DNA of 52,668 nucleotides, taken from assembly GCF_013114625.1 (NCBI RefSeq), contig NZ_VTXD01000035.1, forward strand, positions 1 to 52,668. The letters run 5' to 3'. The DNA is from Vibrio sp. 99-70-13A1 (GTDB lineage: Bacteria; Pseudomonadota; Gammaproteobacteria; Enterobacterales; Vibrionaceae). The position numbers and the translations under genes were made by a program. Under the pieces are notes generated by a model. The model searched no databases. It was given only the letters and a program-made list of their open reading frames with translations, and was not told the origin of the DNA. This document shows positions 42,133 to 51,095 of this stretch, piece by piece; positions within the stretch are counted from its first letter, which is position 1; every line of letters begins with the position of its first letter.

Positions 42133-42840
42133 TTAGGCTTTAATTGCAGTTTCTAACGCTATCTCAATCATGTTATTGAATGAAAGTTGACGTTCTTCTG
42201 CAGTGGTTTCTTCGCCCGTTATGCAGTGGTCAGATACGGTTAAAATCGCTAAAGACTCGATACCAAATTGGTGGGCTAGCCCGTACAAACCAGCCACTTC
42301 CATATCTACACCTAATACGCCAAAACGTTCTAGGGCAGGGATCAAATCTTCATCTGGATCGTAGTAAAGATCGCCAGTAAACACGTTGCCAACTTTGACA
42401 TCAATGTTCTTCTCTTTCGCCGACATATACGCGTTATGTAGTAATTCAAAGCTTGCAGATGTCGCCATATGGTAACCACTACTGCGCTTTGCATTCGTTG
42501 GCGAATCGGTACCAGCCGCTTGAGCCAGAATTACATCACGCATGTGCACGTCTTTTTGTGTAGCCCCCACACTGCCAATACGAATAATACGTTTCACGTT
42601 GAAATCATTAATTAATTCGTGTCCGTAAAGCACCATGGATGGAATACCCATACCGTGGCCCATTACTGAAATTCGCCGACCTTTGTAGTAACCGGTATAT
42701 CCGAGCATGTTACGGATATCTGTCACCAACTTAGCGTCTTCAAGGTAAGTTTCAGCGATGTATTTTGCACGTAGTGGGTCGCCCGGCATAATGACGGTAG
42801 AAGCAAAATCTTCCACAGAACCTGCGATGTGAGCTGTCAT
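42133..42840 (-). CDS. deoD: Purine nucleoside phosphorylase, DeoD-type
   Basis: A 235-residue hexameric-type phosphorylase that splits purine (deoxy)nucleosides with phosphate into base and (deoxy)ribose-1-phosphate. It carries MPGDPLRAKYIAETYLEDA, the SVMGHGMGIPS loop, RIGSVGA, the GVDMEVAGLYG segment that contacts the sugar and base, VSDH with the catalytic Asp, and EERQLSFNNMIEIAL. Vibrios usually have two deoD genes; this standalone copy next to a transporter looks like the second. AAGGAA precedes the start. Confidence 0.95.
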   Translation of the reverse strand: MTAHIAGSVEDFASTVIMPGDPLRAKYIAETYLEDAKLVTDIRNMLGYTGYYKGRRISVMGHGMGIPSMVLYGHELINDFNVKRIIRIGSVGATQKDVHMRDVILAQAAGTDSPTNAKRSSGYHMATSASFELLHNAYMSAKEKNIDVKVGNVFTGDLYYDPDEDLIPALERFGVLGVDMEVAGLYGLAHQFGIESLAILTVSDHCITGEETTAEERQLSFNNMIEIALETAIKA

Positions 42841-43117
42841 ATTAGTTTCCTTGTTCGTTCTAATGGAGCAATCATAATTAGAAGAGTAGGAAAAGTTTCA
42901 GGACAAAAGTCCGGTTTAAAAGCCTAGTATCACAAATTTGAATGGCTATTTTGAACACAATACAAAGCCTGATAATCAAGGTTCATAAAGCCGGATTTGA
43001 AATGTATATCCTGCTCATTAGATATCAGATACCAGACATGAAAGATGAAAGATGACATATGAGAGATTAGAGCTGAGCGGAAAGTGTAGATGAGCAGTGA
43101 CATTGATAAATAAAACC

Positions 43118-43147
43118 AAGGTCTCACGTGTGCGAGACCTTTTTGTG
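43118..43147 (+). terminator. Terminator-like hairpin in the deoD to DUF1501 gap
   Basis: AGGTCTC (43119-43125) pairs with GAGACCT (43134-43140), followed by T5 on the plus strand. No plus-strand gene lies before it. It may end a small RNA, or act for the minus-strand DUF1501 operon, which ends 250 bases to the right. Confidence 0.65.
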
Positions 43148-43214
43148 TTTTTGGGATAATGACAATAAACCGATTTCTATATGATTACATTGAAGAGTGA
43201 GAGCTGTTTCTGAT

Positions 43215-43249
43215 GCTAGAACCGCTAGAACCGCTAGAACCGCTAGAAC
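43215..43249. repeat. Nonamer tandem repeat, GCTAGAACC
   Basis: Three full GCTAGAACC units (43215-43241) plus an eight-base partial fourth. Intergenic; the unit contains GCTAGA, as does the heptamer at the right window edge. Confidence 0.9.
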
Positions 43250-43391
43250 ACTTTAGATGCCAGAGTAATCAGAGCAGTTCAGTACTACTCTGATACGAGT
43301 GGTTATGTCAGTAGAGCAGGGCTGTAATTGCTCGATAGATAAATCTAAAAGTGCTTTCAAAGCTGTGATTCGGGTGAAATTTCAATCTCTA

Positions 43392-44702
43392 TTATTTCAA
43401 GAACCCTAAATCTTGTACCGAGAAATTAGCTAAGTTTGGAAAGATGTAATCCATTGCACTATCCGTTCTCACTCCCATCCATTTCGCTATTGTCGCACCA
43501 ATTTGCTCGACGGAAGTCGTCGGAATCATCCGTCCTTTATTGAAATCATTTTCCCCATCAAGGATTAGCGATGGCCACTGTCCGTATAGCTGTCGGCCAT
43601 TGAGTGCGCCACCCATCACAAGGTGATTGCTTGCCCAACCATGATCGGTTCCTGAACCATTGCTTGCTAAGCGTCGACCAAAATCAGACATTGTCATGGT
43701 GGTTACTTTATCGCTCAGCCCTGATGCTTCCATTGACTGATTGAACGCGGCAAGCGATTGGCTCAAAGCGCTCATTAATTCTGCATGGTCATTCAATTGG
43801 TTAGCGTGCGTATCAAAGCCACCTAGTCCGACAAAATAGACTTGCCTTTGATGCCCTAGTTGATCACTCGATTTGATCAGTCTCGCAACCGTATGTAGCT
43901 GGTGACTTAAAGATATATCCGGAAAATGGCTTTCTTCCGGTATGGAATCAATCGCCGTTGCAAGTGTGTCTCGTATGGAAATTGAATCACCCTTCACGCG
44001 ATCAAACTCTCGCCCAAATGCTGTTAAAGGAGACAAACTCATCACCTGATCAAAGCTTTTTCGGCGTTGAGTGTTATTGATGGCATTCACTTTAGGCAAC
44101 GAGGATGCATTAATAAGGTTCGCACTATGGTCGCTACCGTTCAGTAACTGAGCATATCCATTAAGGCTAAAAGTTGGGCTAATTACATCAGTCTCGCTAC
44201 TAAGTACATCCATCAATCGCCCAGCCCAACCTAACGTTGTTGTACTCCCAGACCAACCGCGTTGCCATTCAGTTTGTTGGGAATTGTGAGAGAACAAAAA
44301 GGGTGGCATAGCATGCGTTCCGTCCTTTAAACCCGTTTTTGTTGAAGGTTCAATTAAGACTCCGCTGTTTGCAATGGCAACCATGTGTCCACTATCAAAC
44401 AGACTTTGAACATCAACCATTGATGGGTGTAAACCTAATGTCAGGTCAGACCCTGTATTCAATGCTAAAGGCAGTAGTGATGCTTGAGGAATAGCAATGT
44501 CTGGACGCGCCGCCGCGTATTCATCATAGTGTGCATTATCGTTGGGCATTAACATATTAAAGCCATCATTCCCGCCAAACAAAAACACACAAACCAGGGC
44601 TTTATAATCGTTATTTGGCAGCGCATGTGCCGAGCCGGTACCCATCATCGAAACCAGTGGTGTCGATGCCATAGCCGCTAACAATTGACGACGTGAAATC
44701 AT
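43392..44702 (-). CDS. DUF1501 family protein, Tat-exported
   Basis: A 436-residue DUF1501 protein, an alkaline-phosphatase-superfamily relative. The N-terminus MISRRQLLAAMASTPLV is a twin-arginine export signal. FLFGGNDGFNMLMPN and the TMSDFGRRLASNGSGTDHGWASNHLVMGG segment are family hallmarks with likely metal-binding Asp and His residues. It overlaps the upstream DUF1800 gene by four bases (ATGA), so translation is coupled. Pairs of DUF1800 and DUF1501 are common in marine bacteria; their biochemical role is unknown. Confidence 0.9.
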   Translation of the reverse strand: MISRRQLLAAMASTPLVSMMGTGSAHALPNNDYKALVCVFLFGGNDGFNMLMPNDNAHYDEYAAARPDIAIPQASLLPLALNTGSDLTLGLHPSMVDVQSLFDSGHMVAIANSGVLIEPSTKTGLKDGTHAMPPFLFSHNSQQTEWQRGWSGSTTTLGWAGRLMDVLSSETDVISPTFSLNGYAQLLNGSDHSANLINASSLPKVNAINNTQRRKSFDQVMSLSPLTAFGREFDRVKGDSISIRDTLATAIDSIPEESHFPDISLSHQLHTVARLIKSSDQLGHQRQVYFVGLGGFDTHANQLNDHAELMSALSQSLAAFNQSMEASGLSDKVTTMTMSDFGRRLASNGSGTDHGWASNHLVMGGALNGRQLYGQWPSLILDGENDFNKGRMIPTTSVEQIGATIAKWMGVRTDSAMDYIFPNLANFSVQDLGFLK

Positions 44703-46351
44703 TGGGCTAACTCCTCAATGTGGAACTCTTGGCTCGTCACGACAATATAAAGTGCATTGCGGACTTTTAAGCTTTGCTGTGTATCGCGAAGACTTTCTAA
44801 TGCTTCCAATACGATGGATCTAAGTGGCTCACTCATTCTTTGAGAAAGTAAACGTCTCTCAAGTTCTTCGATCAATGCTGTGTGGTCATTGGCGATAGTC
44901 TCTAAAGGCGCTGTATTTATGACAATGCGTTTAGGATTATCTTCACCCTCGTAATTTGTTCTGCCCGTTGCATTCCAAAGTTGGTTATTAGTGAGAATGA
45001 AATTATTCCAGCTCAGTATCTCAAACTCTGGCGCAACATCATTTGCGGCAGCGATTTCACCATTTGGGGCGTAATCTGGGGAGAAGAAATTGAACACGCT
45101 GGGCGAACCAAGTGGAGACTGCCCATATGATCTAAACATGTCGATGGAGTTATGGAAGCGCCCTGAAGGATCGGCTGATTTGGCTTCAAATGCGCGGAAA
45201 AAATTGGTCATGGCTATCAAGGGTTCTTTCATCTTAACGGGCGAACGATCACCACCGCTAAGTGCTTCGCTGTCCGTTAGAATCCCACGAATGACGGCTT
45301 TAAGATCACCTCTAACACCTTCACCATTATCGGCAAATAGTGCACTAGTTCGACCAACATAAGCTGGAGAAGGGTTTGAAGTAACCAGTCTTTGTATAAG
45401 GTGCTTACTGATCAACGGACCGGTATTCGGGTGATTAAGCAACAAATCCATCGCTTGCGCCATATCTTGCTCGGCAGTTTGTCCTTGTGCAAATACTTCG
45501 CCTATCACCACCTTTTCTTCATCATCATGACGTTCAGGATAAGCGACCATTGGCAAGAACCAGTTTCCGTCCTTAGAGCCCCACGATGAATTAGCTTTTT
45601 CAGTGATGTGCCAACCGGTAAATACACGAGCAAGGTTTTCTATGTCATCTTGCGAATACGTTGGAATCAGTTGTCCTTGGCTGTCATGTCTCTCTGTACC
45701 ATCAGAATTTAGTTCATAAAGTCCGATGCTAAACAATTGCATGACTTCACGTGCATAGTTTTCATCAGGGTAGCGATTACTATCTGGATCAGCCTTTTGA
45801 TTAGCCATCATTGATAGGTAATCGCCCATTGCTGCATGAAGCGTCACTGATTCAATTAGGTCTCGATAATTGCCAAAAGCATGTGTGACGAGCATGTCGT
45901 AGTAGTCGGTCATTTCCAGTGAACGACCGCCCAAGCTGGCGCCATATCGTGATATTACGAAAATTTCACTCAATGCAAACGCGACACGCTGTCGTAATTG
46001 ATCCGGCGCATTCAGGCTGACATCCCACCAAACTGCTACGCGATCCGCTTGGTTGTAGCTGTCTCTGCCTTCTTCCAGTGGATAATCTTTCAGGCGCGTT
46101 GAGTGCAAACTAGGGGACATGGAAAACTGTTTATCTAGCCAAGTGATATAGCCTAAGCTTGCTAATTCTTGATAGGAGTTAGGTTGAGGACCAAATGTTG
46201 ATCGATAGAGAAGGTCATAACGCTGATCTTGTGTCAGGGAGACAGGCTCAGGCGTACCACCACTTCCGGAAGTACTATCGCCGCCACATGCCGAAAGCAG
46301 TGAGAGGCTAACGAAACATGCACTTAATTTGAAGCTAGAACGCTTTAACAT
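44699..46351 (-). CDS. DUF1800 family lipoprotein
   Basis: A 550-residue lipoprotein (SLLSACGGD lipobox) of the DUF1800 family. Key stretches are LLYRSTFGPQPNSYQELASLGYITWLDKQF, RQRVAFALSEIFVIS, HAAMGDYLSMMANQKADPDSNRYPDENYAREVMQLFSIGLYELN and VFTGWH, which follow the family order. An upstream in-frame ATG would add 24 residues before the signal peptide and is rejected. It is the first gene of a two-gene operon with DUF1501. Function of the pair is unknown. Confidence 0.9.
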   Translation of the reverse strand: MLKRSSFKLSACFVSLSLLSACGGDSTSGSGGTPEPVSLTQDQRYDLLYRSTFGPQPNSYQELASLGYITWLDKQFSMSPSLHSTRLKDYPLEEGRDSYNQADRVAVWWDVSLNAPDQLRQRVAFALSEIFVISRYGASLGGRSLEMTDYYDMLVTHAFGNYRDLIESVTLHAAMGDYLSMMANQKADPDSNRYPDENYAREVMQLFSIGLYELNSDGTERHDSQGQLIPTYSQDDIENLARVFTGWHITEKANSSWGSKDGNWFLPMVAYPERHDDEEKVVIGEVFAQGQTAEQDMAQAMDLLLNHPNTGPLISKHLIQRLVTSNPSPAYVGRTSALFADNGEGVRGDLKAVIRGILTDSEALSGGDRSPVKMKEPLIAMTNFFRAFEAKSADPSGRFHNSIDMFRSYGQSPLGSPSVFNFFSPDYAPNGEIAAANDVAPEFEILSWNNFILTNNQLWNATGRTNYEGEDNPKRIVINTAPLETIANDHTALIEELERRLLSQRMSEPLRSIVLEALESLRDTQQSLKVRNALYIVVTSQEFHIEELAQ

Positions 46352-46614
46352 AGAAAACAACTCAGAAACCTTATACTGCGGGTGACTTTTCCGCACACTA
46401 GCTAAGATCATCATTAACAGCAATCTAACCTAATTTAAACTGTGCGACGGGTTCATATTTGACAATGAGGTATCAAAATAACTTAAACCATAGCATTGAA
46501 TGCCTATACGTATATTCAACTAGCCTGACAAAAGAAAATGGCTGTTTGAACTCGCTCCCTTAAGTACAGTCTTTCTTGAGCTAATTATCAAACTATCATT
46601 AATCGCTAATCGCT

Positions 46615-46643
46615 TATAGGCTATAGGCTATAGGCTATAGGCT
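46615..46643. repeat. Heptanucleotide repeat, CTATAGG
   Basis: Three perfect CTATAGG units (46621-46641) plus partial copies on both sides, in intergenic DNA about 260 bases upstream of the DUF1800 start codon. Confidence 0.9.
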
Positions 46644-46807
46644 TAAGCCATACTAGAGAATCTAGATTACTTAGCGATACAAAAATTTGGATGTGCAAAG
46701 TTCGATAACTTTTATCAGGTCAAAGCTAAATTAACAAAATGTTAGTGAGTAAAGGTCTAACGTGAGAAGGGGTAATTGTTTATCTAATAATTTGATAATT
46801 ATAAAAT

Positions 46808-46836
46808 CGCCAGCGAGAGTCGTCGCTGGCGTTGTT
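46808..46836 (-). terminator. Terminator of the lemA-M48 operon
   Basis: CGCCAGCGA (46808-46816) pairs with TCGCTGGCG (46823-46831). On the minus strand the stem is followed by ATTTT. It lies about 35 bases after the M48 stop. Confidence 0.85.
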
Positions 46837-46864
46837 TGTGTGCTCAATTTTTTATCGAAACAGC

Positions 46865-48718
46865 TTATATTGAAATAGTTAACGGCGGTTCTGGTACTTC
46901 AAGGAAACAGGCAACTACTCGGTACAACTCACCCTCCGCAACCGTGATCTTTCCATCTGATTCAATAGCCAAGCGGCATGCCTTTACGAACTGGTATCTT
47001 TGATTTGGTTTCAGTTGGAGTAGCAATTCCAATGCTGTTCGGCTCAATAGCCAGTTGTTGTTGGCATCTTCCAATGTCGCTTCTGCAAGCCCCAAAGAGG
47101 TGAGGGCTTCATTAAATGCGCGTTGCGCTGCTTCTCGGTCAGAGTGAGTGACCCACGCCAATTCACGCAGTAACCAATGCACGCTTTCTTTAAGCTGTTT
47201 AAAGGTTTTGTTTTGGCGAATAGAGCCAAATGGTGCAATAAGTTGCTTCTCCAACAAGTTAATCACGCACCATTCACCTAACGAGTAATGGTTATCTGTT
47301 TGAGATAGCTCTCGTAGTACTTGGCAAAGCCTGTTCTTTTGCCCTTCGCTTAGCGATTTTAGAGCAGGAATGGCTAATTCTAGGAGAGGAAGCCTTAAGT
47401 GCAGTGGTAATTCGTAATCCAACCAAGGTAATAGCTTTGCGTGTGACGCCATAGCAATGTGTCCTTTGACCATCCCACGCTGCATATCACTGCCGTCAAA
47501 GATCAGTAGCAAAGCGATAAAGCGGGAACTGTAGGGTTCACGCGCAATGTCTATCAAATCTTGAGGTAATTGGCTGATAAGCTGTTTACCTGTTTCACAT
47601 AATTCAGCGGAAGTAGCGGCTGTCTCCTGAGGTGAAAAATCGGCATCAGAAGTAAACCCACTCACTTGTTCATTACCGAAGGTTGAACCATTGCTCTGAT
47701 TCTTGTGAGAAAAGCTGCCATCCCAGCTTGGTTCGATACGACGAATTCGATCTTCAAGAGGCGGGTGAGTAGCAAAAAAACCATTAAAGCCAGACAGGTT
47801 ACTTTGGCCAAACATCATGTGACTCATTTGACTGCTCGCTTTGGCATTCAAGCTAGAACCTGATGTGTGACCGCCAATCTTTTTCAGCGCTCCTGAAATA
47901 CCTTGGTCATTGCGAGTAAACTGAACGGCACTCGCATCGGCTAAAAACTCACGCTGGCGAGAGATCGCCGCTTTAATCATGGACCCAAATAAGGTACCGA
48001 CCCAACCGAGTATTAAACAGGCAATAGCAATCAGCATGATTACCATGAAACCCTTATCTGAATCGGAAGAGCTTCTTGATGCACGTCTAGTGTGGTGCGT
48101 GTTGTCTAAGACCAAGTGACCGAAATGTGCGATACAAGTAATGCCGAATAGCACGCCAATCAACCGAGTGTTCAAGCGCATATCACCATTAAAGACATGG
48201 CTAAATTCATGGGCGATAACACCTTGTAGCTCGTCACGTGTGAAGCTATCTAACGCGCCTTGTGTTACGCCAATAACGGCATCATCAATGCTCATACCTG
48301 CGGCAAATGCATTAATACCACGTTCTTGCTGCATGATATAAACAGGAGGAACGGGAATCCCTGAAGCGATAGCCATTTCTTCAACAACGTTTAGTAACTG
48401 CCTATGCTTTGCGTCTGACGTATTTGAAGAAATGAGTTTGCCCCCGATGCTTTCTGCGACGCCTCTGCCACCATTGGAAGATAGCTCGGAAAGACGAATC
48501 ATTGAACTAATTGCTACTACTAAAATGACACCTGCAAAGCACAGTAGTGTGTAGGTAATAGCAGTTTGTTGATCAAAAGGTTCGCCGGTAACACTGTAAT
48601 AGATACCAATCGACAACACGCTGACCAAACCAGTGATGATGAAGACTGCTAAGGCGAACAGAGACACCAAAAGCCCAGTGCGTTGACGCGCGGTATCTTG
48701 ATGGTCAAAAAAATTCAT
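46865..48718 (-). CDS. M48 family metalloprotease (HtpX-like)
   Basis: A 617-residue inner-membrane zinc protease. Two N-terminal helices (about 15-42 and 52-72) precede the catalytic domain, with HEFSH at 170-174 as the zinc motif and E257 (REFLADASAVQF) as the third ligand. Two further helices (about 223-250) and the HPPLEDRIRRIE segment follow. Beyond residue 330 a long helical extension is unlike short HtpX. It forms an operon with lemA, sharing one base (TGATG). Such pairs are probably envelope quality-control factors. Confidence 0.92.
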   Translation of the reverse strand: MNFFDHQDTARQRTGLLVSLFALAVFIITGLVSVLSIGIYYSVTGEPFDQQTAITYTLLCFAGVILVVAISSMIRLSELSSNGGRGVAESIGGKLISSNTSDAKHRQLLNVVEEMAIASGIPVPPVYIMQQERGINAFAAGMSIDDAVIGVTQGALDSFTRDELQGVIAHEFSHVFNGDMRLNTRLIGVLFGITCIAHFGHLVLDNTHHTRRASRSSSDSDKGFMVIMLIAIACLILGWVGTLFGSMIKAAISRQREFLADASAVQFTRNDQGISGALKKIGGHTSGSSLNAKASSQMSHMMFGQSNLSGFNGFFATHPPLEDRIRRIEPSWDGSFSHKNQSNGSTFGNEQVSGFTSDADFSPQETAATSAELCETGKQLISQLPQDLIDIAREPYSSRFIALLLIFDGSDMQRGMVKGHIAMASHAKLLPWLDYELPLHLRLPLLELAIPALKSLSEGQKNRLCQVLRELSQTDNHYSLGEWCVINLLEKQLIAPFGSIRQNKTFKQLKESVHWLLRELAWVTHSDREAAQRAFNEALTSLGLAEATLEDANNNWLLSRTALELLLQLKPNQRYQFVKACRLAIESDGKITVAEGELYRVVACFLEVPEPPLTISI

Positions 48719-49308
48719 CAGAACTCAACCTTTGGTGCTTCTTGAATGGCTTCAGTATCTGCAAATTCAAGTAATTTACCGTCTTGGAAACCAAACATAT
48801 TAGCGAATATAACCGGTGGGAAAGTTTGCTTGTACGTATTGTAACTGGTCACAGAATCGTTAAATGCTTGGCGAGCGAAGGCAACTTTATTCTCTGTACT
48901 GGTTAACTCTTCTTGTAGCTGGCTTATGGTTTCATTGGCTTTTAGTTCTGGATAAGCTTCAACAACCACATTTAATTTGCCTAGGGCACTTTGTAACATG
49001 CCTTCAGCTTGAGCCAGCTGGCTGATCGCAGCACCGCTTTCTGGAGCGTCACTTGCTGCTTTCAAGCCTGAAATAGCTTGATTACGAGCTTGAATCACAC
49101 GCTCAAACGTTTCCTTTTCATGTTCCATGTAGCCTTTAGCGGTGCTCACAAGGTTTGGGATAAGGTCATAACGACGTTTTAACTGAACCTCAATTTGAGC
49201 AAAGCTATTTTTAAAGCGATTACGTAGCGTTACTAGCTTGTTGTAAATGCTGACTGCGAACACCGCGATAAGCAAAATGATGACGATAAAAATAATAAGT
49301 GAAGTCAT
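48718..49308 (-). CDS. lemA: LemA family protein
   Basis: A 196-residue LemA protein: an N-terminal membrane helix (SLIIFIVIILLIAVFAVSIY) followed by helical segments with the family stretch RRYDLIPNLVSTAKGYMEHE, later VVEAYPELKANE and the terminal FQDGKLLEF region. Upstream in-frame ATGs exist; MTSL is preferred for its GGA site. It is the first gene of the lemA-M48 operon; the typical partner is the M48 protease. Molecular function is not settled in the family. Confidence 0.9.
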   Translation of the reverse strand: MTSLIIFIVIILLIAVFAVSIYNKLVTLRNRFKNSFAQIEVQLKRRYDLIPNLVSTAKGYMEHEKETFERVIQARNQAISGLKAASDAPESGAAISQLAQAEGMLQSALGKLNVVVEAYPELKANETISQLQEELTSTENKVAFARQAFNDSVTSYNTYKQTFPPVIFANMFGFQDGKLLEFADTEAIQEAPKVEF

Positions 49309-49600
49309 AGCAAGTTCCATTTTGTAGATGTATTCAAACTTTATATAAGTAATTGAGATATTTAGCAAATTAGACCGTCTATTCCGCCATTTTATCGTGT
49401 TGAGTGTCCCACTAGGCGGGTACGCATTAATTATTATTGAACTCAGGCTAAGTTTTTAACTAGAGAAAGTCACTGTTTAAGCCACCTTTCATCCATCCAG
49501 AAAAATAGGGATAAAGTGTGTGTGGGGGTAGGGAGGAGAAGTTTATTATTTTCAGTATATTGCGAGAGGTCGTAGACGTTTTTGAGGGCTCAAAAACGGT

Positions 49601-49631
49601 GAAACCCCGATGTTGGTAGCATCGGGGTTTC
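49601..49631 (-). terminator. Terminator downstream of rplY
   Basis: GAAACCCCGATG (49601-49612) pairs with CATCGGGGTTTC (49620-49631), a perfect 12-bp stem. It lies about 90 bases after the rplY stop; CCGTTTTT follows on the minus strand. Confidence 0.9.
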
Positions 49632-49719
49632 GAATTTCTAGATTTCACGACTGGTAAGATCGTTTATCTTTTCTATGCAGAAGGCTGGATTAATCCAATC
49701 TTTATTCCTTGGTAGGGAA

Positions 49720-49998
49720 TTAGATACGGATGAAGTCCATGTGCTCAACTTTAGGCTTGAACGCGTGACGTTGAACGTCTTGCGGCTTAACCTTAACTTC
49801 AGCGCCGTCAATCACAAGAGTGATTACTTCGTAGAATTCAGGCTTATCCATTTGGTTGATCACGTCAGAGTGAACAAGTTCGATAGATACTGCTGCTGCT
49901 TCACCACCGTAAATTACAGCTGGGAATTTACCAGTGTGACGTAGGCGGCGGCTCGCACCTTTACCTAGTTCAGTACGTACTACTGCTTCAAATTTCAT
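49720..49998 (-). CDS. rplY: 50S ribosomal protein L25
   Basis: A 92-residue L25 protein of the short single-domain type that binds loop E of 5S rRNA in the large ribosomal subunit. Its features include MKFEAVVRTELGKGASRRLRHTGKFPAVIYGG, the FYEVITLVIDG strand and the C-terminal RHAFKPKVEHMDFIRI. A GAG-type site precedes the ATG. The upstream DNA contains two hairpins that may form an autoregulatory leader. Confidence 0.96.
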   Translation of the reverse strand: MKFEAVVRTELGKGASRRLRHTGKFPAVIYGGEAAAVSIELVHSDVINQMDKPEFYEVITLVIDGAEVKVKPQDVQRHAFKPKVEHMDFIRI

Positions 49999-50031
49999 AG
50001 TTTTACTCTCAAATTAGTAAAATTTTAATTT

Positions 50032-50116
50032 CACACGACAATGCGACCTTGTCAGTGTAGTAAAACTCACACAAGAAGTTCCTGTCTGAGCGAGCGCGGA
50101 TACTAACACTCTCAGA
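50032..50116 (-). promoter_or_regulatory. Possible L25 mRNA leader with two hairpins
   Basis: On the minus strand a small hairpin (GACAA/TTGTC, 50037-50041 with 50049-50053) lies near the start codon, and a larger stem (TCTGAG/CTCAGA, 50111-50116 with 50085-50090) lies farther upstream. The latter encloses GAGAGTGTTAGTATC, which recalls the GAGAGUA and GGUAGU strands of 5S rRNA loop E. L25 autoregulatory leaders have been described in Gammaproteobacteria. The assignment here is by eye and tentative. Confidence 0.4.
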
Positions 50117-50352
50117 TAAATGGAGCAAGAGTGGTAGAGCGTTAAATCTCTAAGCACACATTTTAAAAGAGTGTTTGCTGTTATTTTGCCCAATCTTAGA
50201 ACAACTCTAGCTCAAAATCGATTCAAGGTATTTATCATGATGCGTCAAACGTATGTTTAGTGAATGGAATATGAACATTTTGCTAAGCATTCATTAAGGC
50301 TAGTGTCGTTAATCTACACCTACATTAAATGAACAGATAGATAGGTGAAGTT

Positions 50353-51081
50353 ATGGAACCGGTAAGCATTGTAGTCATTACATTAAATGAAGAAAAACGG
50401 ATTGGACGATTGATGGAAGAGCTTAGCCAGCAAACACACCAAGAGTTCGAAGTGATAGTGGTCGATTCAAATAGTGAAGACAATACTAGAGAAGTCGCAC
50501 TGGCTTATGAAAGCGCTCTGCCGTCTTTAACGGTACATAAAATGGAAACACGCGGTGTCAGCTTAGGTCGTAACACCGGCGCATCACTAGCTAAGTATTC
50601 TCGAATTCTATTCCTCGATGCCGATGTTAGCTTGAATAAGAATTTCTTAGCGAGAGCGTTGGGTGAACTGGTAGAAAGAAAGTTAGAAGTGGCTGGCGTG
50701 TATATGAGCTCTAAAGACCTACCTTTGGTTCACAAAATGGGATATGGCCTTTTTAATATCGGTCTGTTTACTACGCAATTCGTATTCCCAACCGCAATAG
50801 GAGCATGCATATTTTCAACGAAACGTGCGCATGATGAAATTGGTGGCTTTGATGAAGAAATCGTTTTATGTGAAGACTGTGACTATGTAAAGCGAGCCAG
50901 TAAAACATGGCGTTTTCGCTTCTTAAAAATGACATTTGGATTTGATCCTAGAAGGTTAGATCAAGATGGTGTGCTAAAAACGGGCAGTACCTATTTAAAA
51001 GCGAATGTGAGACGCATGTTTTTTGGTGAAATGCGTAATAACGAAATGGACTACAAGTTCGGTCACTATAACGAACAGTAA
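50353..51081 (+). CDS. Glycosyltransferase family 2 protein
   Basis: A 242-residue GT-A glycosyltransferase: SIVVITLNEEKRIGRLMEELSQQ, FEVIVVDSNSEDNT, GVSLGRNTGASLA, and the nucleotide-sugar/metal-binding FLDADVS (DxD). Later GGFDEEIVLCEDCDY supplies the acceptor-side acidic residues. There are no transmembrane helices, unlike dolichyl-phosphate synthases. It precedes the DedA-LssY gene by 15 bases, so they form an operon; transfer to a membrane lipid or surface glycan is likely. Donor and acceptor unknown. Confidence 0.9.
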   Translation: MEPVSIVVITLNEEKRIGRLMEELSQQTHQEFEVIVVDSNSEDNTREVALAYESALPSLTVHKMETRGVSLGRNTGASLAKYSRILFLDADVSLNKNFLARALGELVERKLEVAGVYMSSKDLPLVHKMGYGLFNIGLFTTQFVFPTAIGACIFSTKRAHDEIGGFDEEIVLCEDCDYVKRASKTWRFRFLKMTFGFDPRRLDQDGVLKTGSTYLKANVRRMFFGEMRNNEMDYKFGHYNEQ

Positions 51082-51095
51082 TAATAGGACGAACT

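Larger units (their letters stand above)
42841..43391. other. Intergenic region with repeats and a terminator (about 550 bp)
   Basis: No protein gene is supported. It contains short degenerate repeats around 43018-43064 (AGATATCAGATACCAGACATG and GATGAAAGATGAAAGATGACAT types), the hairpin at 43118 and the nonamer repeat at 43215. Confidence 0.5.
46352..46864. other. Intergenic region between DUF1800 and M48 genes (about 510 bp)
   Basis: No gene is supported. It contains the heptamer repeat at 46615, the terminator of the M48/lemA operon at 46808 and, in the left part, the promoter of the DUF1800 operon. Confidence 0.5.

Noticed and set aside
49720..49998. Plus-strand 89-residue frame opposite rplY (49675-49944)
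   Set aside because: It lies antisense to the clearly recognised ribosomal protein gene and has no features of its own.
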